Shown piece by piece: positions 1-9,205 of a stretch of 21,453 bases of DNA; within the stretch, counting starts at the first letter, position 1; the number at the start of each line of letters is the position of its first letter. The stretch is from Bipolaris cookei (Eukaryota > Ascomycota > Dothideomycetes > Pleosporales > Pleosporaceae): NCBI GenBank assembly GCA_002286855.1, contig NRSV01000163.1:1-21453 (forward strand), in the 5' to 3' direction. The notes under the pieces are model-generated. The model worked only from the letters and a program-made list of their open reading frames with translations. It did not search any database and was not told where the DNA came from. The position numbers and the translations under genes are program-made.

Positions 1-1
1 A

Positions 2-325
2 TATCTCAATCAGTTTCTCAAAGAGATCAAAGCTCTATATCCAATACTTCTAGATGCCGACAAGACTGCCACTACGATATACTCGGACAGCCAAAGCGCG
101 ATCCAACTCACCAAAAATCCTACCTATCACGCCAGGACAAAGCATATCGACATCCAATACTACTTCATTCGCGAGAAGGTAGAGACAAAACAGATCCAGC
201 TAGTATACCAAAACACCAGCTTCCTACTAGCCGACTGTCTCACTAAAGCAACAAGCACTGATAAGACTCGAGACTTTATAATCGGATCAAATCTAGTAGA
301 TATATCTCATATTACAGCTTCCTAG
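2..325 (+). CDS. copia polyprotein, C-terminal RNase H fragment
   Basis: An open frame runs from the window edge to a TAG at 323-325 (107 residues visible, 5'-truncated). It contains typical Ty1/copia RNase H landmarks: IYSDSQSAIQLTKNP, then HARTKHIDIQYYFIREKV, then the ADCLTKA segment that closes copia pol proteins. The RNase H degrades the RNA strand of the RNA/DNA hybrid during reverse transcription. No stop or frameshift is seen in this part, unlike the gypsy copy further right, so it is less decayed. The purine tract and LTR follow directly after the stop. Confidence 0.9.
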   Translation, partial: YLNQFLKEIKALYPILLDADKTATTIYSDSQSAIQLTKNPTYHARTKHIDIQYYFIREKVETKQIQLVYQNTSFLLADCLTKATSTDKTRDFIIGSNLVDISHITAS

Positions 326-337
326 CTTAAGGGGGCG

Positions 338-742
338 TGTTGTAGATAAGCTACTCAGCTATTCCACGACAGAATCCGGATGCGCAGTCCACACCCGGAC
401 TCTGCGATCAATCAAGTCTATAGTCGATCTATCAAGACTATAATCGATCAATAGACATCTATCTATGACGCTATAGATTACGCAAGCTACTACTAGATAG
501 ACTCTTCTAGAATCTATTCTAGCTAATATATATAGTAGTAGGATAGCAAGTAGATAGAAGACAGAGCACTTCACACAAGATCAATTCACACTACCAACGA
601 TCAATCAATTAGTGTTTCTTCCCTAGCACATATCTTCTCTCTCTAGAATCTCTCAATCAAGCTGGCTCTGAGTCTACTACGGACAAGTAGAAGGCAGAGA
701 CCTCTACCTCTGAGTCGATAGTAGAACAAGCAGCACCCTACA
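338..742 (+). repeat. copia 3' LTR
   Basis: It begins TGTTGTAGATAAGC right after the polypurine tract AAGGGGGCG (329-337) and ends at CCCTACA, so it has TG..CA termini with matching TGT..ACA ends. It is about 405 bp. It contains short ATC/TAG-rich sub-repeats (410-480) and a TATATATA stretch near 527-534 that could be the promoter. The right boundary is chosen from the terminal CA and is less certain than the left. Confidence 0.75.
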
Positions 743-2089
743 CTTTGACAATTATAATATTATAGTACAATCATAAAGTTATACAATTGCTAGTTTTCTA
801 GGTATTGTCGGTTTTGATTAGGTTTTGGCTAGGTAGTGGCACGTGTAAAGTATCGCATTTTTTGTTCACCGGGTGAGTGTTATATTATAAATAGCTTAGC
901 TTCTGTCAAGGTTGCTAAAAAAAACCCACATTTCCTCCTTACTCAGGCTAGCGTTGTGTAAAGAAGAACCTGATCATCATTTTAACGTCTCTACCTCCAG
1001 AAATTCTGCTGGTAACCATAGTATAGGCCGCAACCTAGCGGGTAACAAGTAGCTAGTCTAAGCTCAAATCAAAATTCCGTTTGCAGGACTCAATTGTACA
1101 ATACTCCGGATACACGTGCATCGGGATTAGACTTTGCACCGGGATTAGACTTTGCACCGGGATTAGACTTTGCATCAGGCGGGTTCATTTTCCCTTCGAG
1201 AGCCGAGGTACAGAGAAGGTGACAAAGCAATAAAGTTTCTGTGATGAAAACTTAATCATATGTCCTATATTCCCCAGTTACCTTCTCTATGACTCGGTTC
1301 CTGAAATGGGAAATGAAAGATGGATGGATATAGCCTTTTCACCGAATAGTATTGGCTGAATAGCCACTGAAAGGTACGTTCTTCAATGACAAACTTTTGT
1401 GCATATGCTTCAGGTATACCAACAACGCAATATCCAATTACAAAAAAGATATTGTAGCACTTGATCAAACGATTGAGAAGGAAGCTATGATGGATTTGCC
1501 GTTCACTCGTCTATCCATGGAACAAAGGCAGTCTGAAGAGGTCTTTTGGAGATGCTGCTATCGCTTCTTCAGTAGATCTAGTGTATAATTGCAAGTCACT
1601 TCACACAAAATCTAACCAAATCATTAATCAGCCAGAACTCGCTCTGTGAGTTTAAATGTGATACTCATTTCTCTAGCTTTGAAGACTTCCGCTATTGTCA
1701 AGAATACCTCAAAAGATACCTAGAACTTCTCGTGGAAAAACTGCGATACCTTCCAGGGATAATTACAACAGTTGTAATCACGAGGAGAAAATAGGGCTTA
1801 CATTTCGGAAATGAATAAGCTAGCAGGACTATTACTGTTCACGAGGGCGTCGCGACGTGATAGAAACCTCTCAGTGCCTATAGCAAACCCATGTCTATAA
1901 TGCTAAGATGCCTTTTAGTTACACAATTATATTGGTAGATGCAGTAGTAAGGTAAAGCTACAGGACTCTGACGATTTAGGTTCAGGCCGAGCAATATGTA
2001 CTCACATGGTATGCAGATGCTGTTGTGCTGATAGAAGAAATATAAATATCAAAGGGACAGCCGCGAAGTACAACACCACCATCAAGCCG
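743..2089. other. intergenic, no gene recognised
   Basis: About 1.35 kb without a convincing gene. Open frames here (for example minus 1265-1468 and plus 1397-1588) are short and lack any recognisable motif. A triple 18-bp repeat lies at 1122-1175. A TATAAATA stretch lies near 2041. Confidence 0.6.
1122..1175. repeat. 18-bp tandem repeat, 3 copies
   Basis: The unit CGGGATTAGACTTTGCAC occurs three times head to tail; the last copy ends in CAT instead of CAC. No coding or transposon link is seen. Confidence 0.9.
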
Positions 2090-2161
2090 AATCCTCCCAA
2101 CAGCTCTTCATAGAGTCCTCTCAACGGCTCTTCACAGAATTCTCTCAACAGCTTTTCAATC
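2090..2161 (+). repeat. 24-bp imperfect repeat, 3 copies, upstream of the precursor gene
   Basis: Three consecutive imperfect 24-mers (2090-2113, 2114-2137, 2138-2161) share the core TCYYAACRGCTCTTCA. They sit just upstream of the TATA-like box of the peptide precursor, at a place fit for clustered transcription-factor sites or a duplicated 5' leader. The regulatory role is inference. Confidence 0.7.
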
Positions 2162-2176
2162 AACCTGTCTAAATTT

Positions 2177-2183
2177 TATATAC
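2177..2183 (+). promoter_or_regulatory. TATA-like box of the precursor gene
   Basis: TATATAC in an AT-rich patch, 47 nt before the ATG at 2230. Spacing is short but usual for a fungal core promoter. Recognised by motif only. Confidence 0.4.
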
Positions 2184-2229
2184 TTTCTGATAACAAAGAA
2201 GCCTTTGTCAACTCCTCGACCGCATCAAA

Positions 2230-2823
2230 ATGAAATACGCCGTCGCTCTACTTGGCTTCATGAGCCTTGGAATCAACGCCATTCCTTTGCAGGGCGACAC
2301 AAGCGCTGCTATTGAACTAGCTGAACGTGGCAACATGTATGCAAAACGACACCAGTACAGCCCCAGTGACAGCGAGATATCTGCTATGGAGAAGCGCCAC
2401 CAGTACGGTCCCAGTGACAGCGAGACATCTACCAAGGAGAAGCGCCACCAGTACGGTCCCAGTGACAGTGAGACATCTACCAAGCAGAAGCGCCACCAGT
2501 ACGGTCCCAGTGACAGTGAGACATCTACCAAGCAGAAGCGCCACCAGTACGGTCCCAGTGACAGTGAGACATCTACCAAGCAGAAGCGCCACCAGTACGG
2601 TCCCAGTGACAGTGAGACATCTACCAAGCAGAAGCGCCACCAGTACGGTCCCAGTGACAGTGAGACATCTACCAAGCAGAAGCGCCACCAGTACGGTCCC
2701 AGTGACAGTGAGACATCTACCAAGCAGAAGCGCCACCAGTACGGTCCCAGTGACAGTGAGACATCTACCAAGCAGAAGCGCCACCAGTACGGTCCCAGTG
2801 ATAGCGAGGAAGAGCAACAATAG
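2230..2823 (+). CDS. repeat-containing Kex2-processed RiPP precursor (UstA-like architecture)
   Basis: A 197-residue secreted protein in one exon. Residues 1-17 form a signal peptide (MKYAVALLGFMSLGINA), 18-40 a short leader ending AKR, and 41-197 ten repeats. Units 1-9 are 16 residues and each ends in the Kex2 site KR; unit 10 ends EEEQQ at the stop. HQY-(G/S)-PSDSE is invariant in all ten apart from one G to S in unit 1. The tail varies: ISAME, TSTKE, then TSTKQ seven times. This layout (signal peptide, KR-bounded near-identical cores) is that of ustiloxin/phomopsin/asperipin precursors, and two UstYa-type oxidases and a methyltransferase lie within 9 kb. The core is inferred to lie inside HQYGPSDSE, with Tyr3 as the likely oxidised residue. 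It has no similarity to an alpha-pheromone. Alternative: a repetitive secreted structural or effector peptide without modification. Confidence 0.85.
   Translation: MKYAVALLGFMSLGINAIPLQGDTSAAIELAERGNMYAKRHQYSPSDSEISAMEKRHQYGPSDSETSTKEKRHQYGPSDSETSTKQKRHQYGPSDSETSTKQKRHQYGPSDSETSTKQKRHQYGPSDSETSTKQKRHQYGPSDSETSTKQKRHQYGPSDSETSTKQKRHQYGPSDSETSTKQKRHQYGPSDSEEEQQ
2350..2820 (+). repeat. 48-bp coding minisatellite (ten units)
   Basis: Units start at 2350, 2398, 2446 and then every 48 bp; unit 10 (2782-2820) is partial. Units 3-9 (2446-2781) appear identical at the DNA level, while units 1, 2 and 10 carry substitutions. Because 48 is a multiple of 3, several other frames on both strands also stay open here; these are by-products. 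Confidence 0.95.
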
Positions 2824-2827
2824 ATTC

Positions 2828-2833
2828 AATAAA
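2828..2833 (+). terminator. AATAAA polyadenylation signal of the precursor gene
   Basis: AATAAA lies 4 nt after the TAG stop of the precursor. It is unusually close to the stop but could guide 3' end formation; motif only. Confidence 0.35.
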
Positions 2834-3745
2834 CAAGACTTCCAACACTGCTTTCAGTTCTCTATGGTATCGAAACTGAAGGTTGAAGCTCGGACTTCAA
2901 GAGGTGGTTGGGCCCAGCTAACTAATACTTCTGCCTTACACTCCTTTACTTATACTACTGCTGTTAGCCAATGGATCTATTATTCAACATGATAGTCCTA
3001 CTCAGATATCTTAAGACTCTTGGCTTATGAACCTATGTAAACATTTATATAGCGGGAATAATTCGCTGGGGGTAAATATCTGACATTCCTTACATAGTTG
3101 ATTATTTTGTTTGTATCTAGACGTGGGTTACATAGAATGCTAGCAGGTTATATAGGTCGTTCCCTTAATCAAGCAATTTCCTATAAAACTCGCACTTATT
3201 CTTTAGAGTATATTAGTGATCTTTCTATGGGATAAATGGTATTTATATATGTAAGTGAGTATTTGATCTAATATCTGAAGCCTCCCTTGGGGCATGCGGA
3301 TGGGCAAAGCCTAAGACTTACAGTGCTATAACACTACCTAATTTGGCCTGTTCATGGGAGCGTCTTACAATGTACTTAGTCTCCTATAACAGCTACTCCG
3401 CTATTTAAGGAAGATGTTGCTGTTTTCCGTGCCAGGCTTTATACCCTAGCACATTCATAGCTTTTCTGCCAAATAAAGCCAGTGAAGAGGTATAATTCCA
3501 ACCTGGTTAATGGACATTTCTAAGTACACATAGCTCAAAAATGAATAGAGGAGAGATAAACTGAACGAGTGGCTACGGGATACCGTGAAGGGTGACTGCT
3601 TTTGACAGTCTTTTCTATGAGCAACTTTTGGTACTGAATATATCGTAAGATGATAGGTTTCTTTTTTTAGCTTCAACTTCTACATAGTTTAAATACAAAG
3701 ATTAATCCAAATACTGTATATGCGGAGAACACTATCAGCGTCCGT
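2834..3745. other. intergenic, no gene recognised
   Basis: AT-rich spacer between the precursor and the minus-strand copper protein gene. The only sizeable open frame (minus 3455-3676) has no known motif or support. It would hold the 3' flanks of both genes. Confidence 0.55.
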
Positions 3746-4399
3746 CTACATCCGCAAAAACTCATCAGGCATCGGGATAAGCGTCTCATTGTTAGCCGCG
3801 CACATAGCTGGATGCTCCTCAGGAAGAGCTTCTATATCCATCATCTGGACATCTACACACTATATCCGGATTAAAATTTTGTGTAATAGTAATTGAAGTC
3901 TAAACTTAACTTACATAGTATTCCACGTTTCCTGTTTTTGGATCCCGCCCCTCGAGATACATAACTCCTATTTCGTTAAGAATAGTCTGAAACGGTATCG
4001 TAACGTTCACACATAATTGTCCAGAGAGCCATATAGGCACATCCTGAAAGATAACCTGCGTGAAATCATCTCTCTTCTTTGGCGCTCTTTTCGTAGTATA
4101 GAGAGCAGTAACAAGGTCCCCGGGATGACCGGAGAATGAGAGGAAACCCCGAGATCGAGCGGGGTATTGCTGGGGGTTGCGCATGATATCACCTTCTCCA
4201 TGTTAAACAAAATTGCTACTGTTAGAGTAGGGGCATACGGGGACATACCGCAGAAAGTCTTGAAACCTTCCATTCCAAGTCGGGTCTCAGGATACGGACG
4301 GCGAGACGCCCATGGATACTGAACATAAAAGCCAGCATGTGCGGCAGATACGATATTGGTACTGATGGAGAAAAACAGAGGAAACACAGTGAACAACAT
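3746..4399 (-). CDS. secreted X325/Bim1-like (LPMO-like) copper-binding protein, 3 exons
   Basis: Exons 4399-4249, 4192-3915 and 3859-3746 give 180 residues. Intron 1 (56 nt) is GTATGT..CTAAC..AG and intron 2 (55 nt) GTAAGT..AG; both keep frame. The ATG at 4399 is preferred because the frame upstream starts only with TTG. Residues 1-20 are a signal peptide ending SAA; the mature protein then starts HAGFYVQYP, giving the N-terminal His that binds copper in LPMO-like proteins. Other landmarks are C50, SGHPGD with H73 as possible second ligand, QLCVNVTIP, and YYCVDV near the end, with four Cys (50, 111, 144, 163) fitting two disulfides. Family knowledge: X325/Bim1 proteins bind copper but do not cut polysaccharides and act in copper handling. 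Link to the peptide pathway is inference. The C-terminus shows no clear GPI signal. Confidence 0.75.
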
Positions 4400-5622
4400 T
4401 GAGATGACCAACGATTATCAAACGTAGTTCACTGCAGAGAGAGAGGTCAGGCTGAAGTATGCTCAAACTGTCTAGATGCTGTTTAGTGGTCCAGTCTCCT
4501 CGCAGATCCGATTGTCGATTTAGTTGACAAATTTAGTGAACTTACTAATATATGCATGATTGATGAGCTGTCTTTTATCTAATCGAATTGTTTGTCTTCA
4601 TCACCAATGCCGTTATCATGGGCTCAGTAGCACCTAAAACAGGCTCAAAGCGGTGGATTTTCTTAAGAGATTTATTCAAGCGAGATAGCCGACAAGCCCG
4701 GTGTTGAAAGTCATCCGAGTCTGTACAACAGGGCCTCAAGCTTAGCGATGGAATTTGGTGCAGAAGCTTATACAATAAGGTTTTCGGGAGTATAAGTAAT
4801 AATACTCTGATATTGCAGCAAAATTGTCCGAGCAAACAGCGAATACAGATCTTGGCACTGAAGCTCATCATCAGACCACGGTAAGCTTTTCCAATCTGCG
4901 AGACAGACACACGGGATCGGTCGGTATCTTTCCAAAGTCCCCCATTGGCTGAACTATCGAACCCACCACGATCTGACGGGACGAGCCGTCGACAATCCTG
5001 TGGATACAAGGGATTTGGCCCGTCTGCAACACACGCTGGTAAGAGCGTAACCTTCTCACGAATCAGGTACTGTCTACTATGCCTTGCCATATCCAAAAGA
5101 ACAAACAGGGGGTTGGAAGGGATCCCAGCCAGGTGTATTAAGCCGTTTTTGCTGCTACTCGTCCTACGGAGCCTACTTACCTGTCTCGCTGCTTACTGCG
5201 GGGCTCAGCAAAAAACCTTAAACTAGAGTACATAACAGTTTAACACCAGACAGAAAACTTCAACACTGGATAGCTTAATATCAAAAAACCAGATGAACTC
5301 GTAGAAAGCCCGTATTAGTATAGCATTAGAAGAGCTATCGAATGGTACGATCGTGTACGGCCATTTTAGGTATAGAAAACTGTCTAACCCAGTATTGGTT
5401 GCTTCGGCCGCGGCCCCGGTATATTCCGTCGCATGTGAAAGGCGGAAATGCATACTCAAATCTTATTTTTGTGCAATGACAAAGAGATGGCATTGTGTCC
5501 AAAAGAGTAGTTAGCAGAAAAGCATGCCCTGCCTGTTTTTGATCTCACCTTCACTCACGATACGCTTCACCCCCACCCTCTCTTTTCCTACTTCTTACCC
5601 TGTTTTTTGGCTGTATCTCATA
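4400..5622. other. intergenic; one unassigned open frame
   Basis: No gene is recognised. On the minus strand, 4575-5090 stays open for over 160 codons, and an overlapping frame (4871-5059) contains the phrase SIVQPMGDFGKIPTDP, but neither matches a family I know and no clear splice pattern joins them. This could be a decayed gene or chance. The 5' flanks of the divergent copper-protein and membrane-protein genes also lie here. Confidence 0.4.
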
Positions 5623-6557
5623 ATGCTCTTCTTCAAATCTAGGTCCATTCCACCCGATTATGCTGCTATTGCACAATACAAGGATGACGTTGAGGACAGT
5701 AGCTCGTCAGAGACCCAAGATTCCGTCCAGTTGCTGGAAAAGGAGAACAATAACTCATCCCAGACACCATCCAATCTGTCGAAATTACCCTCGGTTGTCA
5801 TATATTTCTCTTTGGCCCTGGCCCTACTATCAGCTGTGAATATTGCTCTTCTTCCTGCCACACTGTCACAGTATCTAGCATATCCCCTCACTGATGCCGA
5901 GATCAAGGCACTGCCCTATGGTGATGAAGGGATAGGATTGGACAGGGTAGCACAAATGATATATCCTCCTCAGGTCTATGATAAAACTTGGCCGGACAGA
6001 ATCGCACGGGTTAGCCGAAAGTTGAAGCATGCAGTGTGGGGTCAAGGTGTGCAGGTCTACATTACTGTTGAGGTACCTATCTAGAAATTTTCTTTTCACT
6101 CTATTGTCTATTGCTTTCAGGTCAGCTACTGACAGAAAGGAAGGACTCGACAGTCATGCGCTTTCCTATTCCCTCTCACGGCGCCGATATGTGCGCCCTT
6201 TTCTGGAAGCCGCCTCCCGAGTCCTCTGCACGCATCAAAGACTTGACAACTAAGGGAGAAATAGAAGAAATCGAAGTCTGGAAACTCATTGAAAAATCAG
6301 CAAGTGGACCTTCCAACATAGATGACATCGACTATGACACCTTGTCGTACTCGACACTCCCAGTACGTGGGGAGCTGCTCGGTGTACTAGACCTTACTGC
6401 CAGGCCGAATAGCACGACTGTGGAGTTTGCTTGTCCTAGAGAAGCAGAGAGTCTAGTCGTAGAAATGAGGTGCCAACGTGTAGCATGTCATGTAGATTTT
6501 CTGCAGGTTGAGATGGTACCGAGATTTGGGTTTGAGTTGTTGAGGAGGCAGACGTGA
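5623..6557 (+). CDS. uncharacterised single-pass membrane protein, 2 exons
   Basis: Exons 5623-6072 and 6144-6557 give 287 residues. The 71-nt intron starts GTACCT, has a CTGAC branch-like motif about a dozen bases before its AAG end, and joins VYITVE to DSTVMRFPIP in frame. I start at ATG 5623 (MLFFKSRSIPP) since the frame further upstream reads as untranslated leader. Layout: acidic, Ser-rich N-terminal tail (1-54), one membrane helix (about 56-78), then an extracytoplasmic domain rich in beta-type segments, with CPREAESLVVEMRCQRVAC near the end. No HxxHC motif is present, so it is not a UstYa protein, although the topology (short tail, one helix, lumenal domain) is the same. I do not recognise the family. 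It could be an accessory of the peptide pathway in the same membranes, or an unrelated resident. The methyltransferase starts 280 bp downstream on the same strand. Confidence 0.75.
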
Positions 6558-6836
6558 GAAGTCAAAGTTATGTGAATTTGGATCATTTTCATTTTGAGCC
6601 TAATGTGAATCCATTCTCTATCTCCCTCGAATTCTCAATATCTAGGCGCTTGTTGTCTGAATATCTGGCGAAGGATATCAACTGGGAGTGTGCTCGACTG
6701 ATCGTGCCTCAGTACATGCGCTAAGCGATTTTGTTATCTTTTTGGCAGTGATCTACACCACTCTGTGTGCTAGCGCCAAGTACAAATTATATTAAATCCT
6801 CTACTGCTGCTGCTATCGCACTACCCAACAACCACC

Positions 6837-7815
6837 ATGTCTACTCAATCCGAAGCCGAATCTCTCGCCCGCATCTCGCTGCATGACCCCTCACAATTTA
6901 ATGTCCAGCTCTCTCAAACAAGCCATCGCTTAGTGCTTCTACAGAACTGGAAAATCCCTGCTGGCTCAAAGATACTAGAGTTAGGGTGCGGGCAGGGAGA
7001 CTGTACAACTGTCCTTGCTCATGCTGTGGGCAAAGAGGGGAGGGTTGTGGCTGTTGATCCGGCTGACTTGAATTATGGTACGCCCCTCTACTTTTTCCCC
7101 TACCCGCCATGCTAGCGTGAGCAGAAGGCCGTGAGTTGATCCTCCTTCAGGTGCTCCGTATACTCTTGGCCAAGCACAAACACACATCTCGCAAAGTCCT
7201 CTGGGTACAAGAATTACCTGGGTCCAGCAATCCCCCTTGGATTATCTCTCTTCCTTGTCCTCCCCTTCTTCGACTTCTTCGCAGTCCGCTAACGACACCA
7301 AAACCTTTGATGCCACTGTACTCGCCCATTGCACTTGGTACTTTTCTTCCCCATCCACCATTCAATCAACCTTTCGTGCTGTCAGAGACCACAGCAAGCG
7401 CCTCCTCCTTGCTGAATGGTCTTTGGTGGCGACGGACCCCTCTGCACAACCTCATGTACTGGCTGCGCTCGCCCAAACAGCACTAGAATGTCACAAACCT
7501 AAGAGCGATTCCAATATTCGTACTGTAGTAGGACCAAACGGTCTTACCGATCTGGCGCTAGCTGCCGGGTGGGAGCTGGAAACTGAGACTCGTGTGCAAG
7601 CAAAGGATGGGTTGCTTGACGGACAATGGGAGGTTTCAACTTGTCTCTCTGCCTCTTTTCAGAAGGAAATAGAAACCCATGTCAACAGTGAAAGGGAGAG
7701 GGGGTTAATTCTCGCTCTACGAGAAGCGTGCCATGCAAGCTTACAGCACACTCCGGGAGGTCAGAAGGGGGTCCGGGCGATGGATGTTTGGATTTCCAGT
7801 TTCGTTTGTATCTGA
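6837..7815 (+). CDS. SAM-dependent class I methyltransferase, 2 exons
   Basis: Exons 6837-7077 and 7151-7815 give 301 residues. The 73-nt intron (GTACGC..TTCAG) splits a Gly codon; joined, the protein runs DPADLNYG-APYTLGQAQ. Motif I is ILELGCGQGDCTTVLAHAVG (about 46-65), followed by the acidic end of strand 2 in VVAVDPAD, the usual SAM-binding pair. FDATVLAHCTWYF further on fits strand 4. The C-terminal half is of the small-molecule methyltransferase type. It could N- or O-methylate the modified peptide, as UstM/PhomM do in ustiloxin and phomopsin pathways; substrate is inference. The ATG follows a CAACAACCACC leader, a good fungal start context. A TATATTAAAT stretch lies about 50 bp upstream. 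Confidence 0.85.
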
Positions 7816-8542
7816 GAATTTCTCATGCAAATGAGACATAGGCTGTAAGCACTAAGCTATAATTAGCTAGCTATGTGCCCCAATACGATCTTTACATGAA
7901 CCAAAGACAACTCATTGCTATTGCATTATCTTTGCCAAGAATAAGTAGCTGGTTTGAGTCGAGTGTGTCCTCTAATTTGGTAAGACCCCGCAATCGTACT
8001 GTTGGATTGAGGTTGAGTTTCTGCTAATCAGCTGATGTCTGTCTGTCACGCGTAATCCTTTATCTAGGCCTCTCAGGCAGCCTGGTACCGGCGAAATGCC
8101 GAAAGCCTGCTGTTTAGTTGCCGGCCGGATACGGTTTCCGATACGTGATGCTCCAACATAGTGTGTTCATTATGTCACCGACATGCCGCCGATGATCAGC
8201 TTGTTTTGAAGACCTCTCTCAGCGAGGTAAGAGAACCTTAGCCGAGAGAGATAACATAAAACAAGGCTAGAAAGTGTCCCAACTAGAACATGTATACTCA
8301 AATAGTGTTTCCTTTGGCTTTCCTTGAAGTCACATATCTTGTCGGGGTATATATATTTAACAACGCTATTGTTAGCGCATATACCAAGGTTAATAGAAAC
8401 GTATATTAAATACCGTGTACGTTCAAGCAGCATCTAATCTACATTATAAAGCTGCAAAACAGATTCATGTAAGATATTCTTCCACACGATTTAATTTGAT
8501 ATCAGTGCATTAATAACCATTGGCGGTAGACGGGTTATAGCC
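7816..8542. other. intergenic, no gene recognised
   Basis: Spacer between the methyltransferase and the first UstYa-like gene. The minus frame 8170-8433 has no motif and overlaps AT-rich sequence that probably serves as promoter for the gene at 8543 (TATATATATTT near 8348). Confidence 0.5.
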
Positions 8543-9205
8543 ATGGTTGGACTTGAAAAAGACCATCAATATGCTCAGGTTGCCTCTGAAGAAGAGCTTT
8601 TTCGAAGAAAAAGACGGTCCCCCTTCAATCGATCGGCTGGATGCATTATGATAAGCACCTTCTTGACATTTTTTCTCATTGCTGGCGTTGTGGTCCTGGT
8701 TTACAAGGGTCAAATACCACCAAAGGGAGACAAAATCGACACAGAATGTGGTGCTAGCTTGGCTGATTTTGAGGCCAACGGATGTGAATTTGATGTGTTG
8801 AGCTACGCATGGATGCCGTCTCGTTGCAAGGATACCGCAACTTCTGATGAATTTCGGTCATGGCTCTCAGACCCGCGAAGGCATTTGGGCCCATGGCCAT
8901 TCTTCACGGAGATATCGGAAGGCTCATCACTTGCGAGAAATCGAATTGCTAGTGAAGAGGATTTTGGCAATCGTTGGGAAATGCAAGTCTGGTCTTCTGT
9001 AGAGGAGCACCTCGCCCACTGCATGTTTTTGTTTCTCCATGTCTCACGTGTTGCGCTTGGTGAAGCGCCGCGTCGGGTTATAGATACCTACGGTCATGCC
9101 GAACATTGCTTTCATGCAATATGGAAAGGACTCAACGGCACATGGAACATGAAAGAAGATAAGATAGCCAATCAGGCAATAGAGATTGAGGTGACTAGCT
9201 GTTGA
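8543..9205 (+). CDS. UstYa-family (DUF3328) oxidase 1
   Basis: A single-exon gene of 220 residues. A basic cytoplasmic tail (RRKRR at 21-25) precedes one membrane helix (about 34-54). The lumenal part has the family block CGASLADFEANGCEFDVLSYAWMPSRCKD beginning at C69, written here only by its spacing: CG, GC-FD, AW-P, C-D. The two signature HxxHC motifs are HLAHC (156-160) and HAEHC (185-189). Family knowledge: UstYa proteins are metal-dependent, membrane-anchored oxidases that catalyse oxidative cyclisation (for example Tyr ether bonds) and related steps on RiPP or nonribosomal peptides in fungi. All key His/Cys residues are intact. Together with the repeat precursor this is the main evidence for a dikaritin-type pathway. 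Confidence 0.9.
   Translation: MVGLEKDHQYAQVASEEELFRRKRRSPFNRSAGCIMISTFLTFFLIAGVVVLVYKGQIPPKGDKIDTECGASLADFEANGCEFDVLSYAWMPSRCKDTATSDEFRSWLSDPRRHLGPWPFFTEISEGSSLARNRIASEEDFGNRWEMQVWSSVEEHLAHCMFLFLHVSRVALGEAPRRVIDTYGHAEHCFHAIWKGLNGTWNMKEDKIANQAIEIEVTSC

Larger units (their letters stand above)
1..742 (+). mobile_element. 3' part of a Ty1/copia LTR retrotransposon
   Basis: The left edge cuts through a copia element. What remains is the end of pol (RNase H), a purine-rich tract, and one LTR. Target-site duplication cannot be tested because the 5' end is outside the window; the 5 bases after the LTR are CTTTG. Confidence 0.85.

Noticed and set aside
359..574. 71-codon open frame inside the copia LTR
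   Set aside because: It lies within a non-coding LTR and its low-complexity Leu/Ile/Asp sequence comes from short sub-repeats.
2230..2823. Alpha-type mating pheromone precursor
   Set aside because: The layout (signal peptide, KR sites, repeats) is shared, but the core lacks the Trp/Cys-rich pheromone pattern and the neighbours are biosynthetic enzymes.
2208..2992. Long open frames on both strands across the precursor repeats (minus 2208-2771, minus 2317-2829, plus 2327-2992)
   Set aside because: They are open only because the 48-bp repeat is a multiple of three. Only the 2230 frame has a signal peptide, KR sites and a clean end.
8170..8433. Minus-strand 87-codon frame upstream of UstYa gene 1
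   Set aside because: No motif, no signal peptide, and it overlaps the likely promoter region.
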